A stretch of DNA of 64,000 nucleotides from Daphnia pulex (Eukaryota > Arthropoda > Branchiopoda > Diplostraca > Daphniidae): assembly GCF_021134715.1 (NCBI RefSeq), contig NC_060020.1:1302001-1366000 (forward strand), read 5' to 3'. The position numbers and the translations under genes were made by a program. Positions 1-11,200 of the stretch are shown one piece after another. Positions within the stretch are counted from its first letter, which is position 1. Every line of letters starts with the position of its first letter. The notes below the pieces were generated by a model. The model was not told where the DNA came from. It saw only the letters and a program-made list of their open reading frames with translations, and did no database searches.

Positions 1-1049
1 TTGTGATCATTTTGCATTTTTTTTTTCGTTCGTCCATCTTTTCATTTGTTTCCAGAAAGCATTCTTTTTCCCCCCATTTTTTTTTTAAATTTGTCTTTTC
101 TATTTCCTCATGCAACAAAAAAAAATCAACTCTTGAAATTGCTCCAGTTATGTCTACTATGTTTTTGTCAATCGCTCTTTCCATGTGACTTTGTCCACCT
201 CTCTTTGTCATCCCTTTTTTTTTAACGGGTCCTTTTTAGGACCCACAAATCGCTAAAGAGAAAAGAATCGCAAACCGTTTTACAAATTTCTTAGATATTA
301 CAGACATTTTTTAATCTTTAATTTCTACAGGAAATTAATGTTCATTTAGGTAACTTACTTTGAGTGTACTCGGAAGATTTCGGTGGAACTAATCGTCGAG
401 AGGAAAGTATCCACTTGGATCTCAAGCCATTCCAACAGTGTTTGCTTTTATATTAACATATTCAACAAATACGTTAGTTATTTTCTTGTTTTAAGGTCCC
501 ATTTGGAGCTTTCTTACGTGACTTCCGATACAACAACCCGTGTGATTTCAGTTCCCATGAAGAAGCCTTAAAACCAGTTCGTTCATGAAGATATAAATAA
601 ATTTTCGTAAATTGTGCAACTTTCAGAATAAACATTTGTTGTAAACAAGAAGCTATTCCTATACACACTTTCGAAATTGCAGATTGAAGAAACTCGAATT
701 TATTTTTCAATAAACCTTGGATAATGAAAAGAAAACGATTACATTAGTGCATAGTAACTCCACACTGAAACAGCAAACACAAGCCTCTACAATTCTTCAA
801 TATTTTCAGAATAATAGCATTTATTAGATAACCTTGGTTAAAAGCCAGTTGAAACTTTTTCGAAAGACATGACTACCAAGCTGCCATGTAAAAAAAAAGA
901 AAAAAAACTTAGTATAGCCATCAACAGGAGAGAAGGAATTAGATATATACATGAACATGGAAAATCGATACCATACATTCTTACTAATTTTGAAATTACC
1001 GACCAGTAAGCCATCAAATCAAGCGCTAAAAAAAAAAATAAAAAAGGCA
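1..1049. other. Intergenic, AT-rich, no gene seen
   Basis: No convincing exon or conserved protein frame is visible here. The sequence has T-runs and A-runs and a few short frames that look random. It probably holds the 3' flank of the PRC1-type gene; a second minus-strand AATAAA-like signal lies near 820-826. Confidence 0.5.
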
Positions 1050-1055
1050 TTTATT

Positions 1056-3947
1056 TTAAATTAGGAAAGGCCTTTTATGGATAGCGAGTTTAGGTGTGGA
1101 ACGAGCCGGGGTGAGACGGGTAGTTAGAGGCGCGGCCATTATCGAATGTGATTTCGAGCGTCGATACATGGGGTGTTGTGTGCGGTTGGGTTGAGGTGTT
1201 AAGGTCGGCGCGGCGGCTGCAGCCAAACGTGTAGATCGACGGTGCGGTAATGTTGATGGCGTCGCGTTTCCACGACTTGATGATGGTGTGTTACAATCCA
1301 TCAAAACCGTGGAGTTTACACACTTCGCTTGCCTAGCTTTTTGTAACGTCTCCTATAAAATAAACGAAAAACAGAATGTTAGAATATAATCCATTTGAAA
1401 AAATATTTCCCAAGCAAGCTACTTTCAAAACTAGATTGTAACAAACAAACATGGCGGTCCAAAAAATTTCAAAACTACAAGTGTGTGTATGGGGTGTGCG
1501 TAACGGAATCAACAGACGCTACGTGAGATTCTGGCGGAAAAAAAACGTTTTACTTGAATAAAAAAACACACATCTTCAATAGTTTTGGTTTGGCGAGCTG
1601 GCACCCTGTATGCGAGCAGCTACGTTTTCCTGCATTATGAAGCAATTGAAGCATTTGGACAGTACGAGAAGAAGTCTTTTGAAACGTAAAAGACACACAC
1701 GTCAGGTGGTCTTGTCAACACTTACTGTAAAAACAGAATAAGTAGACATGACCGAAACGTCATGATCACTGGGCGTCGCATGAGGAGGCTGATTGCCAAT
1801 TGCTTCAGTCAAGATCCGGCGACCAGGTCCCAGTCGTGCCTGAGGAGCCGTCTTTCCCAAACAAACATTCTGTCAGACTCGATTAACATAAGACTAGTTT
1901 GAAGAAATTCTTACCGAGGGCACCAATAGTTTCCTTTGCTTGGATTTTGGTGACTCCATCTGTGTGCGAATGGCAGTTGTCCCCAAGCGCCGTTTCATCG
2001 GTGTGTTGGGCTTAGCTCCTCCTTTGGCTTCTTCGACCAGTTTGTCGGCACGCTCTCGTTGCTAAAAATATTTTTAAAAAAAGTATGAATATTTTAAGCA
2101 ACTTAAGAAAGATTCATTTCAGATTACCCTTTGGAGTTTTTCGTGCTCTTTTTGCTCCTCGTAGTTGACCCACTGGTCTACGACAACCTGACGATAGTCT
2201 TGGCCATCAATAAGCAATACTTGCCCATTTGTCCGTTCATAGTTATTGATCAACTCGGTCAGTTGGGCCTCTACCCGAGGGAGTTCCTGTTATTTATTTT
2301 AAAAAAATGTTCTGTGTAGCACATAATGATTTTACATCAAATGCTTTATCTACCTTCATTATCTTGGTGCGTTCTTTTTCTTCCTGCAAGAGCGCACATC
2401 CACGATTACCGAACAATCTAGACGGATCTTGTCCACGGGCCTCGATATCCTCCATGCGTTTCCATAAGTTCTCTCGATGATGAACCTAATGACAACAGAT
2501 CATAATTAAGCGTACAGGAATTGACAAGTTGAAATTTAAGTTACCTTCGTGAATATGTCTTTATAAGACGTATGCAGCTCCTTGTACCTTTCTACCTGAG
2601 CTTCATGCAATTCAAGTAGATCTTCGGTGTATACTTCAGCATAAAATGGGGTAAAGTTGCGACGCTCGGCGTCCGAAACATAGCAGCGATCCCACCAACC
2701 AATCAAATCTTGTCTTACTGAATGAATAAACCTTTCGATATTTTGTCGTTTAAGGTCTTCCAAACGAGTTAGTTCACGTTCCAACTGTGAAATTAAAAAC
2801 TTTGCATAAGTTTATTTTACTTAAGGGAAATTATCTAAAACATACTGTTGTGACGGTGGATGGAGCAAATCCACGATTCTGCATGTGAAATATTTCGCGA
2901 ACATCCGGTTCAACACTGAGTCTCTCCCACAATATTTCAATGGTATTCCACATATCAGTTACTTTCTTCTGATTTTTTTCAATCCGAGAAATCAACCCTT
3001 GTTGGATGTCCTAGAATGTGAAAAGGTATACATTATTTACTGGTTCAACATAGAAAGTTAACCAAAACATACCTTGATTTTATTCAAATCAGTTTCTGAC
3101 AACGATACGCTTTGCGGATCGCTCACAAGAAGATCCATTTCAAAAGGATTCCGTGCTGACATTTCTAATTGTGCCATGGAGTTCTTAATCGAATCTCTCA
3201 TACTAACAAACTGTCCTTGCCTACACATTTATCATTAAGAAAAGAATTATAATTAGAATGTAGAAACTGTTTTGTAGCATTCAGGTTGTACTTACCGTTT
3301 TATGATTTCTGTTTTTAGGTCGTTGATAGCTTGTTGCAACTTGCCGTACTGGTCACTACTTGGAATTCTGTCTCGATTGAGGGAACAGCGTTCTGCATTC
3401 AATCTAGAACACAACACATCCTCTTCTTGAAACAGAGCTCTCACTGCTCTCATACGCTCCTCCTTTTCTCTGTTTAATGCAGTTAAGGTCTCTTGTAGCT
3501 GTTTCTCCATTTCTAGAAGTGGCATCTCTTCCCCAAATTCTCTGTAATGGGTACCTAACTCTTTACAAAGTTGGTGGTGTTGTCTTCCTAGACGATCAAT
3601 GCTGCTCACTATCTTTTTCTTGTTAATCTGCTCTTCTTCAAGCATGGAATCCCATAATTCCTGCAATGGACAAAGAACATTTAAACTCAGAAAATAATTA
3701 TGTGACCAAAGACTTTACTTTGTGATGAGAAACTGCTGTTTTGAAACGCTCTTGGCTTTTACTTTGAGGAAAGCCCAGTTGCTTCCAGATTTGGACCATT
3801 TTCGGAATTACATTTTTTAAAACTTGCGAGCCTTCTTTCAGGAACTCGTCCTCGAACGCCCTTGATAAAGAAGAATGAATCAAGTTAATTCCACCTCTTC
3901 AGAAAAAAGAAAACCTGACCAAACCCAACTTACTTGTCAACAGACAT
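1056..3947 (-). CDS. PRC1: PRC1/Ase1/MAP65 family cytokinesis protein (fascetto-like), complete
   Basis: This protein bundles antiparallel microtubules at the spindle midzone and works with kinesin-4 in cytokinesis (family knowledge). Eleven coding exons join in phase: 3934-3947, 3719-3860, 3296-3660, 3073-3220, 2846-3010, 2545-2784, 2354-2485, 2128-2286, 1915-2061, 1726-1839 and 1056-1352, giving about 640 residues (human PRC1 is about 620). The start codon is in a 14-base exon; the joined N-terminus reads MSVDKAFEDEFLKEG. A 5' UTR intron probably ends at 3961. The N-terminal half is heptad-rich coiled coil. The spectrin-like microtubule-binding part contains LIGWWDRCYVSDAERRNF in exon 2545-2784 and RLFGNRGCALLQEEKERTK in exon 2354-2485, both diagnostic of the family. 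The tail is basic and Ser/Thr/Pro-rich, as expected for a Cdk-regulated tail. The TAA stop is followed immediately by AATAAA (minus strand, 1050-1055). The last exon junction is the least certain part. Confidence 0.93.
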
Positions 3948-3960
3948 GTTGAATAAAAGC

Positions 3961-4653
3961 CTGTTACACAAAAAACTATAAAATTACTAATCTGTTACTG
4001 AACCTGACTCAAATCATTCACTCACAAAACGCCGATGCTGCCTTACTCAGTTACTTACTTACAGTTACTGGCACAATCGTCGGTTTGAAAAAAGGGGAAT
4101 GGAAAAATTGAGAGGGTGAGAGTCGACTTCTGTGGTTGGTTAAAATGCTCTCACTAAATGTCTTGCCATTGGGTACATTTGAACATGCGCTGTTGCCGGT
4201 TTCTGCTTAATGTTACATCCGCCAGTTCTTTTTGAATTCCTTAATCTTTTCGGTTTTTTTAACTACATTTTAACTACACACGTAAAAATATTTGTATTAA
4301 TAGTCTGACTAAATGATACCGTACATTCCTTCATTAAACATCTCTTGTTACTAATAGGAACTTGTTACGTTAATAGGAAAAACCGAAATCAAATGTTACC
4401 ATTTTGCATTACATTACAATGGCGTTTCAAAAAATAATAGACAAATGGCACCTTTTAAATAAATTTTGTCTATACAAATAACAGCTATTCAAATAGCGGA
4501 TATGTGATATATGTATTCATTTAGTTTATTGAACTCTTTAGAAATTTCTAAACTGGCTCCATATGAGACTAGTCGTCGTCCCTTGCAGAGAAAACAGAAA
4601 AAAAAACACAGGTGTTTGAAACAGTGAGTCAGTGAGAGTGCTGTGGCAATAGG
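3961..4653. other. Intergenic; PRC1 leader and divergent promoter region
   Basis: Reading leftwards, a minus-strand acceptor at 3961 (aacag before the leader exon) and a donor-like AACT/GTAAGT near 4060 suggest a noncoding first exon of the PRC1 gene around 4062-4110. The remainder is AT-rich spacer up to the TATA box of the next, divergently transcribed gene. No protein frame is supported. Confidence 0.4.
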
Positions 4654-4662
4654 TATATATAT
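4654..4662 (+). promoter_or_regulatory. TATA box of SapA peptide gene 1
   Basis: A TATATATAT run lies 40 bases upstream of the start codon at 4702. A transcription start around 4683-4690, near the caccagtcg stretch, would sit at the usual distance. A degraded copy of the same leader recurs at 5586-5690. Confidence 0.5.
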
Positions 4663-4701
4663 CACACTGACACCACGCACCACACACCAGTCGTTAACAA
4701 A

Positions 4702-5018
4702 ATGCGTTCCATGTTGATTTTGCTCTGCTTCGTCCTTGCAGTCGCCTTCCTTGGTAATCGTTTTTTTTTTTTAATGTTATTTTAACAACTGCATCATTGT
4801 TTTCTCCTTTACAGTGGAGGCTGAAGATGTCACCGTCGGTAAAGATCCATGTACTTGGGGTCCATCTTTTTGGTGCGCTAGTAGCGAAAATGCTGCAAAG
4901 TGCGGATCTGAGGTTGTATATAACGATTGCTAAAATTTAAAGTACTGAATTTTAATTGGTTTTCTGGGCATTATAGGCATTTAAGTATTGCGAAAGTGTC
5001 AAGTGGAATGTCGAGTAG
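4702..5018 (+). CDS. Small secreted peptide with one saposin-A-type (SapA) domain
   Basis: Three exons, 4702-4753, 4815-4912 and 4977-5018, join in phase (1, then 0) to give 63 residues. Residues 1-20 are a clear signal peptide (MRSMLILLCFVLAVAF then VEA). The mature part carries DPCTWGPSFWCASS and then two more cysteines (KCGSE, KYCES), spacing C-x7-C-x8-C-x7-C. This fits the SapA domain (C-x-x-GP-x-x-WC core) otherwise known as a cleaved appendix of prosaposin and surfactant protein B precursors. Here it stands alone. TATA box upstream; AATAAA-type signals near 5228 and 5290. A second gene of the same design lies at 54450-54831. The role is unknown: lipid-associated, antimicrobial or a processed ligand are all possible. 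Domain assignment is from pattern, not from a search. Confidence 0.8.
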
Positions 5019-5585
5019 AGAACATTTCCGCGACAAAGGCCTGCATTATTATTCTATATTAACAGACATGCATTTCCGGTGAATGGATAATGGGGATTTA
5101 CATTTTTAGCAATTGCATTGGTCATTTATCCTGTTTTGGACCGTTGTTACGCGTTAAGAACGGTGAAACAAACAAAAATCTAGTTCAACAATTTTATTCT
5201 CTTTTGTATACCACTTTTCTATTATTAATAAACATGAAATAGTCTTTGATTGATACAATGCTTCCATTTGTAGGTACGGGAAGTTGACAATAAATTATCT
5301 AACACAAATAAATTAAAACTTCCCGTGGTTTTCATTTATTTAATCCCATATATAGCTGAAAATAATGTTATTTAAAGCGTTCTCTTTTCAGTGTTACTCT
5401 GGAAAATAGAACTTTGCGTATTTCAAACGAAATATGAGGACCTTTATACTAATCTACTGTACACTTTATTTTAAAAAATAAACAGCACATGCGCATCGTC
5501 ATCTGGTCTAAATGTTTCAAAAACTAAATAGAACATTCTAGAATATGACAACCGTTGAATAAAAACCCCACCTATATGTCGGAGC
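5019..5585. other. 3' flank of SapA gene 1, spacer
   Basis: Holds the 3' UTR and polyadenylation signals of the SapA gene and AT-rich spacer. No other coding signal was seen. Confidence 0.4.
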
Positions 5586-5690
5586 AACAGGTGTCAGAAA
5601 AAGTGAGTCAGTGGGAATGGGAACCAGGTGTGCCACCACTCACCAGGTCTGCGCTAACACACCAACACCAGTCGTCTTTCATAAAATGTA
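5586..5690 (+). pseudogene. Degraded duplicate of the SapA gene 1 promoter/leader
   Basis: This stretch resembles 4608-4703 at both ends: caggtgt, then gtgagtcagtg, then acaccagtcgt and aaaatg. The ATG at the end opens only a five-codon frame (M-Y-V-T-F-stop), and no SapA exon follows before 5961. It looks like a tandem duplication whose coding part was lost, or the start of an unrelated transcript that captured this promoter. Confidence 0.45.
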
Positions 5691-5961
5691 CGTCACCTTT
5701 TGATAATCTCGAGTCTCGTGTCTATTGAGATCTTAACTAAAGAAAAGGTGACAAAATACAATTGGAGCTGCGATGCACGATCTAGCTTGCGCAAAAGAAA
5801 TATATCTGAATACGAAGAGCAATCAAGTAGAACGATAATATAGGCAGAATGAGCTTATTATATTTATAAGGAAAAGTAATCTGCAAGTTGCAACACGGAT
5901 TCAAAACGTTTAACGTGAAATTCAAGAAAAATTACGCGATGAGCTTTCACAACTGAAAGAG

Positions 5962-6520
5962 TTAGGGCTCAACTATAAAAGACCTAGAAAACAAAAATAG
6001 ATTCGATTGTCAGAATCTCAGAAAAATGAAATACCACAATAAAATAAGTATGTATACCCAGTGAGATGGATTCGTGCTGAAGGATGATCATTGGCATCGA
6101 TGAAGAGTGTATACTTTTTTCCAACAGGAAATGTTAAATCGAGAGAAACTTCATCTCTAGTGCTGTTGAAGAGAGCGCAAATCACTCCACCGCCAAGAGA
6201 CTGTTTGAATCTCCGCAATGTGATAGTCTCTCCATCTGAAATCAAAGGCTCCTCAGTTATTAGTTTATTAGTCCCAATCCACTTTCGGGAAAACATAAAA
6301 TTACCCTTTAGTGGTTCGCTTATTTCAAGGTACGCTTTGGAGAGGTGAATAGAAGTTCCAAGCGGTTTCGTGTACTGATTATCTTTACCACCTCTGATTA
6401 CCACAGCTACTTATCACCAAAAAATGCACAGAATTAAATCTCAAATACACACGACAAATTCCCTCATTACACTGCTGATAATGAAACAAAAGTAGGAAAG
6501 TAAATATTACCGAAAGACAT
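5962..6520 (-). CDS. Unrecognised small protein, tandem copy 1
   Basis: I do not recognise the family. The best model has four exons, 6511-6520, 6305-6406, 6058-6235 and 5962-5983, giving 103 residues. The third exon, starting within DGETITLRRFKQ, contains GGGVICALFN and TFPVGKKYTLFIDAND; alternating hydrophobics suggest a beta-sandwich. The intron 6236-6304 is 69 bases, a multiple of three, and has no stop, so retention would add 23 residues. It is called an intron because GT/AG and a CTAATAAC branch-like site are present and the related copy at 6907-7119 has a stop in the same segment. No signal peptide. The 10-base first exon (MSF) and the last exon are tentative; the gene might start further upstream. 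A loose resemblance to C-terminal beta domains of glycoside hydrolases is not strong enough to name it. Confidence 0.45.
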
Positions 6521-6906
6521 TTTTAAAAGATAGTGTGACGTCTAGCTGAAAAAGAGGTCGAATGCCAAAAACTGAAAGAAACAGGTCCCTGACATCCCTG
6601 ACACTTTTGGCCCCAAGTATCACTCGTTCAATATTCCCAGACAGCAGACAGACGTACACTATGCGTCCAAAGTTTCACAGCATTTTCACAAAGGATGTTG
6701 TGTTCATGGAAGATTATTGTCGTTTTTACCTCTGTTCTTTTCTAGGTAGTATAGATACATTCTCGTGCGCAAAGGATGGGCGATCAAAATCTCGAAATGA
6801 GTTCCAAGAAAAGCTAATGCATTTTTTTTTTTGCGCACGACACTACGGTAATTAATGACGTCTGGTATCAGCATGAGACTTAAACCCAAGTCGAAATCAT
6901 TTCAGA

Positions 6907-7119
6907 TTATTTCCATTTGCTTAAAATTCGCAATGTAACAGTCTCTCCATCTAAAATCAAAAATTCCTCAATTATAACCGAACCACTTCCGGAAAAAAAA
7001 CACTCAAATTAAATTACCTTTTAATGGTTCGCTTGTTTCAAGGTACGATTTGGAAATGTTGAGACAAAGTGAAGGTGGTTTCTCGTACTGATTAGGACGA
7101 CCAGCTTTGAGTACTATAG
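6907..7119 (-). pseudogene. Decayed tandem copy 2 of the gene at 5962-6520
   Basis: Exon 7018-7119 encodes NQYEKPP, then NISKSYLETSEPLK, matching NQYTKPL and HLSKAYLEISEPLK of copy 1. The flanking intron sequence is also similar (aattctgtgcatttttt before the acceptor). After a homologous intron, the next exon reads DGETVTLRI and then loses a base relative to copy 1 and stops at 6907. The downstream two-thirds of the domain is missing. A 5' exon ending CTTCAG/GTGAGC near 7232 is possible but shares no similarity with copy 1. Confidence 0.55.
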
Positions 7120-7444
7120 CTAAACACAGCAATAAAAAATGCACAGAATTAAGACTCAAATACATACGAACGATTGTCTTTTTAAAACGCTGATAACGAA
7201 GGAATTGAAGAGTCGAAAAATGTGCTCACCTGAAGGACGTGACGATGGATTTAATGGATAGAAGAATGAATCCATTCAAATTCAAATAGGTTTCAGTGGT
7301 TTTACACGTAGTGTTGGAATCAGTCGACAGATGACGATTTTGGTCCCAAATTTCCCTTCTTCCGTGGGAAATATTTCGAAGAAATCTCTGCTTGGAATTT
7401 TTTGACTTTGTAGTTGTCGATCCCAAGAAACTAGGATTGCAAAA

Positions 7445-7978
7445 ATGATTTTATTATGTAACTTTTGTGTTTTTATAAACGATTTTAAATATTTTATTCA
7501 AAGTCTTCCAATCAAGATTCTTTCGATTTCCTTTTCGAAATGGACCATCAATGTGTTCGGTATAAATAGGCAGCTATTCTCCATCAGCGAAGTGCCCTGT
7601 ACAAATGTCGACGATACCATCGAAACATAAATTGCGACTCCTACATTAACAGCATCTTCTTACAAAACAACAACGACAGTGGAATGGATCGTCGATGGGA
7701 CTGATTGTCTCGGAAACGAAACCGTGAAAAGGATACGACTATTTGCATCGACCAAGTCAGCTGCAACTGTCGTGCGTGACAAATCGCACATCCCGTTCTC
7801 TGTCAACTTCCTTAACGTCGACCTAAACAACAAGGGGAAACGTATAAGGAAATCAATTGATTTATTTTCTGAATCTTTACGGCATCTGAACCGCTACAAG
7901 AAATTGTTTGCTTTGTGGGAGAGAAAAAGACCGAATCCAACGAAACAAAGACAAATCCTTTCGAACGAGGTTATGTAA
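7445..7978 (+). other. Broken open frame of unknown origin
   Basis: One reading frame runs from 7445 to the stop ending at 7978 with a single internal TAA at 7628-7630. The second part (VEWIVDGTDCLGNETVKRI, later DKSHIPFSVNFLNVDLNNKG) has a natural-looking composition, less biased than the noncoding frames around it. No family is recognised. It may be a pseudogene fragment or chance. There is no clear splice context. Confidence 0.25.
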
Positions 7979-8106
7979 CAATCAGGAACAAAATTGGGAG
8001 CAAAACAAAATCCTACACTGACTGAAACATAATAATATCCCATATAAGAAGAACGAAGATAAAAAAAGCATTTCAATTAACTAGGCGCACACTCAAGAGC
8101 TTAATA

Positions 8107-8112
8107 TTTATT
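8107..8112 (-). terminator. Polyadenylation signal of the NDRG gene
   Basis: AATAAA on the minus strand about 127 bases downstream of the NDRG stop at 8239-8241. It is the first such signal after the stop. Confidence 0.5.
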
Positions 8113-8238
8113 CTTAATAAATCAACAGAGAACATTGATGACTTTTCCCCCTTCTAAACTAAAGCTAACAAACATAACTATATAATTGTAAACTTCAATG
8201 AGATATCGCAATATTTATACGGCTGCTGATTGCAGTCG

Positions 8239-11200
8239 TCAATCCTTTTTGGCCAGACTCAAGCGCCGTACGTTGGGGATGTCGTACTCTTCCATGGACA
8301 TGGCGCGGGATCGATGGCGACCGGCTTCCGCATCTTGGGCGTCCGAACCTGCTCCAGGATGGAAATCGTTTGCTATCATTATTCGCTCAATACTTGGGGC
8401 GACTCTATTTGATAAGTTAACTTATTTAGCGCGTTTACTCACTTTGCGATGTGGTACGGCTACGCGCGTTCCAACTTCCAGTCACTGGAAGGGAGCTCAG
8501 CTTTCCAAGCCCTTGAACATAGAGAACCAAATTGTGCGCAAACTTTTCCGGCTGCAGTAAAAAATTGAATGAACAAAAACAACCAAAAAATCCACGCGTT
8601 ATAATTTATAAATGATTCTCCTCGCCGCTTTTACGCACATACAATAAGCGGAGCCGGGGAGTAAAAAAAAAAAGAAGAAAGAAAGTGTGTCGTAAAGAAT
8701 GGCATGGGCCCATTCTGGTCAAGGAGACAAGAGGCTCTTTTAATATAATAACGGCCAAGTACATGTAGCGCTAACGCTATTACGCTCATGGCCGACCTCA
8801 TTTTCTTTTCTCTTCTATTCGGTATAGACTCTGCCTCTGGGCGAGAACACACGCCGTTTATGCAATCACGTTAACGACGTCAATCAAACTCTTGGGCACA
8901 GTCAAAAGAGGCGGAACGTGGAAATATGCGGGAACTTACAGCTTCGTTGAGAACGTCACCTACTCCATCGATCAGGACGAGCGTCGATTTCGTCTTGTTC
9001 AAGTGGTTGGCCATAGTGCGTACTGTGTGCAAGTGAGATGCCAGACTTCCGGCTACGAGCATCACATCAGTCTTGAGTTGCGACTCGAGCACTTCGCTCA
9101 AATCCGTCCGACTGGCAGAACCAAAAAAAGAAAGAGATGAGAAAAGCAAATCAAATAAGTCAACTGATAATCATTAATTCCTTTCGGGAGTAGTAATATC
9201 CCGGTTTTGATGTACATAAGCCGATAAGAAAATATAGAACAAAGAAACACGTCAATATTTCTTCCGGCAACGGCGATGACATTGTCTGGAATCCACAAAA
9301 ATCCCCCCAAATTTGTTTCCTCCTGCTGGGGGGGTAAGTAAAATAAAGATTTATAGCCCAAAGAGTGTACGAGAATAAAAGAACTGAGCCTATGCAAACG
9401 AGTCTATACTGTCTCCGCGACGACAGCCAAGTAATCAATTCCTGTCGTGGATGGTTCCCTATGTCACCCCGTCATTAAGAATCCTGTCGTTTGATGTGCC
9501 AGTAGTGTACAAAAAGGATTGTGAAACATCCAACTGTGCGACACGCAACTTCTTTTTCATCTCCTTTTTTTCTTATTTCGCCTACGTTGCCAATTCTCTG
9601 AGCCACTTTTATTATCCTTTAGCAAATATCTTCAAGAAAAAAGTCTATATAAGATAAAAGAGGTGCCAGAGACAAGCGAGTCTCGTTGAGACGGCGAAAA
9701 AAGGCCAACCTGATTACGTGACAGCTGGACCGGAGGAGGAGGAGAAGAGGAACAGCGCGATAGAAATGAAATAATCCAGCAGCGCGGTACATATGTTCTT
9801 ATACATGTACCACGCATTCGGATTTCGGTCGCGTATAACAAGAAAAGAAACCCGATATATGTACACCACGACGAAGGAACGATAGGCTCTAGGCTCTAAT
9901 CAAAAGAATGGCGTTGTGCGGTCAATACTTGAGAAAGGTCTCCACATAGCGACGGAGATTCTTGGGATTGATGGTGCTGCGCAACTTGTGTTGGTACTCG
10001 TTGATCACCTTCTCTTTGTTCTCCGACCGTTCCAGTTGCTATTACACACAAAAGAGACGAAACGATTATTACGGTAAATAAGAAATGAGTAGACTTTTAT
10101 ATATACGTCTGGGGTCTACTGGGGATAAAAGATCTTTTTTTCTGATTGAATTTCCCCTTATACTGTGGGAAATTGGACAGGAGGGGATAAAGTCGAATTC
10201 TTTTTACCTCTTCCAACGACTGCAGCACATTACGACGCCGGTCGTAATCCACAGAGACGTCATCCCGCGGCGTTGAAAAGAAAAAGAAAAAATGAAATTA
10301 TTTCATTATGAACAGGGGGAAAAAAAAGTTTACCACATAGTTTTAAAGGACTCTAAATAATTCAAAATGTCAACAGCGTAACACGAACGACGATGAATAA
10401 TTATTAGATATCGGGATAAGTGTTGCACGACCTTCCCCCGCCCCTCCAAAAAGAAAGAATTATTGGGCTTTGTTTCGCTCGATCGGTGTCGTGAGACTCG
10501 CGAACGCGAGCCTGAACGTGAAAGCTGCCGGTGTCACGTCAGGTCTTATATTATATCCCTTGGAACGAAGGAGAAAGCGAAAAATTACGCCTCCATGGCG
10601 ATGATTGTATTAGCGTGACAAGGCTTTTCCCGCGGGCAAAAATAAACCAAACTACAGTCTCTCTCTTTTTCTAAACACTGCGCTATATGTGGACTTACGC
10701 GGCCGAATTTGTGAAAAACCAAATACTGCTCCGCCGTGGGATTCATTCCGACGTTCGACAGCTTCCAGTTGATCAACTGCCGCGTGTGTCAAGCCGTAGA
10801 AAGTAGAACCGATGTGGATGCCAACATGTACAAGTATAAATAAACAAAACGAACAGAAGCAATTAGCCAAAAAGAAGAAGAAAAAGTATATACAATTTCG
10901 GAGCCATTTGCGATTCGTTAGCTTCTTTTTTTCGTCGGGGTGATATTCTTTCTGGTTTCCTTTCATTCAGCATGTCAGTCACGCACCCAGGAACGAGTTC
11001 ATTTCCGTTCGTTCTAAATGGAAAGCAGGAAATCTCAAAGCCGAGTTAACCGCTCGACTCTCCCCAATTTGGTCGGCATATCATTATTTATGAAAGAAAA
11101 AGTTGACTCAGTTTAGTGGGCGTCGGATTTTTCTTTTCCATTTCTTTCCAAATAAACCCATTATTTATATTTGCCATCGCTTTAATGTGACGTGGGAATG

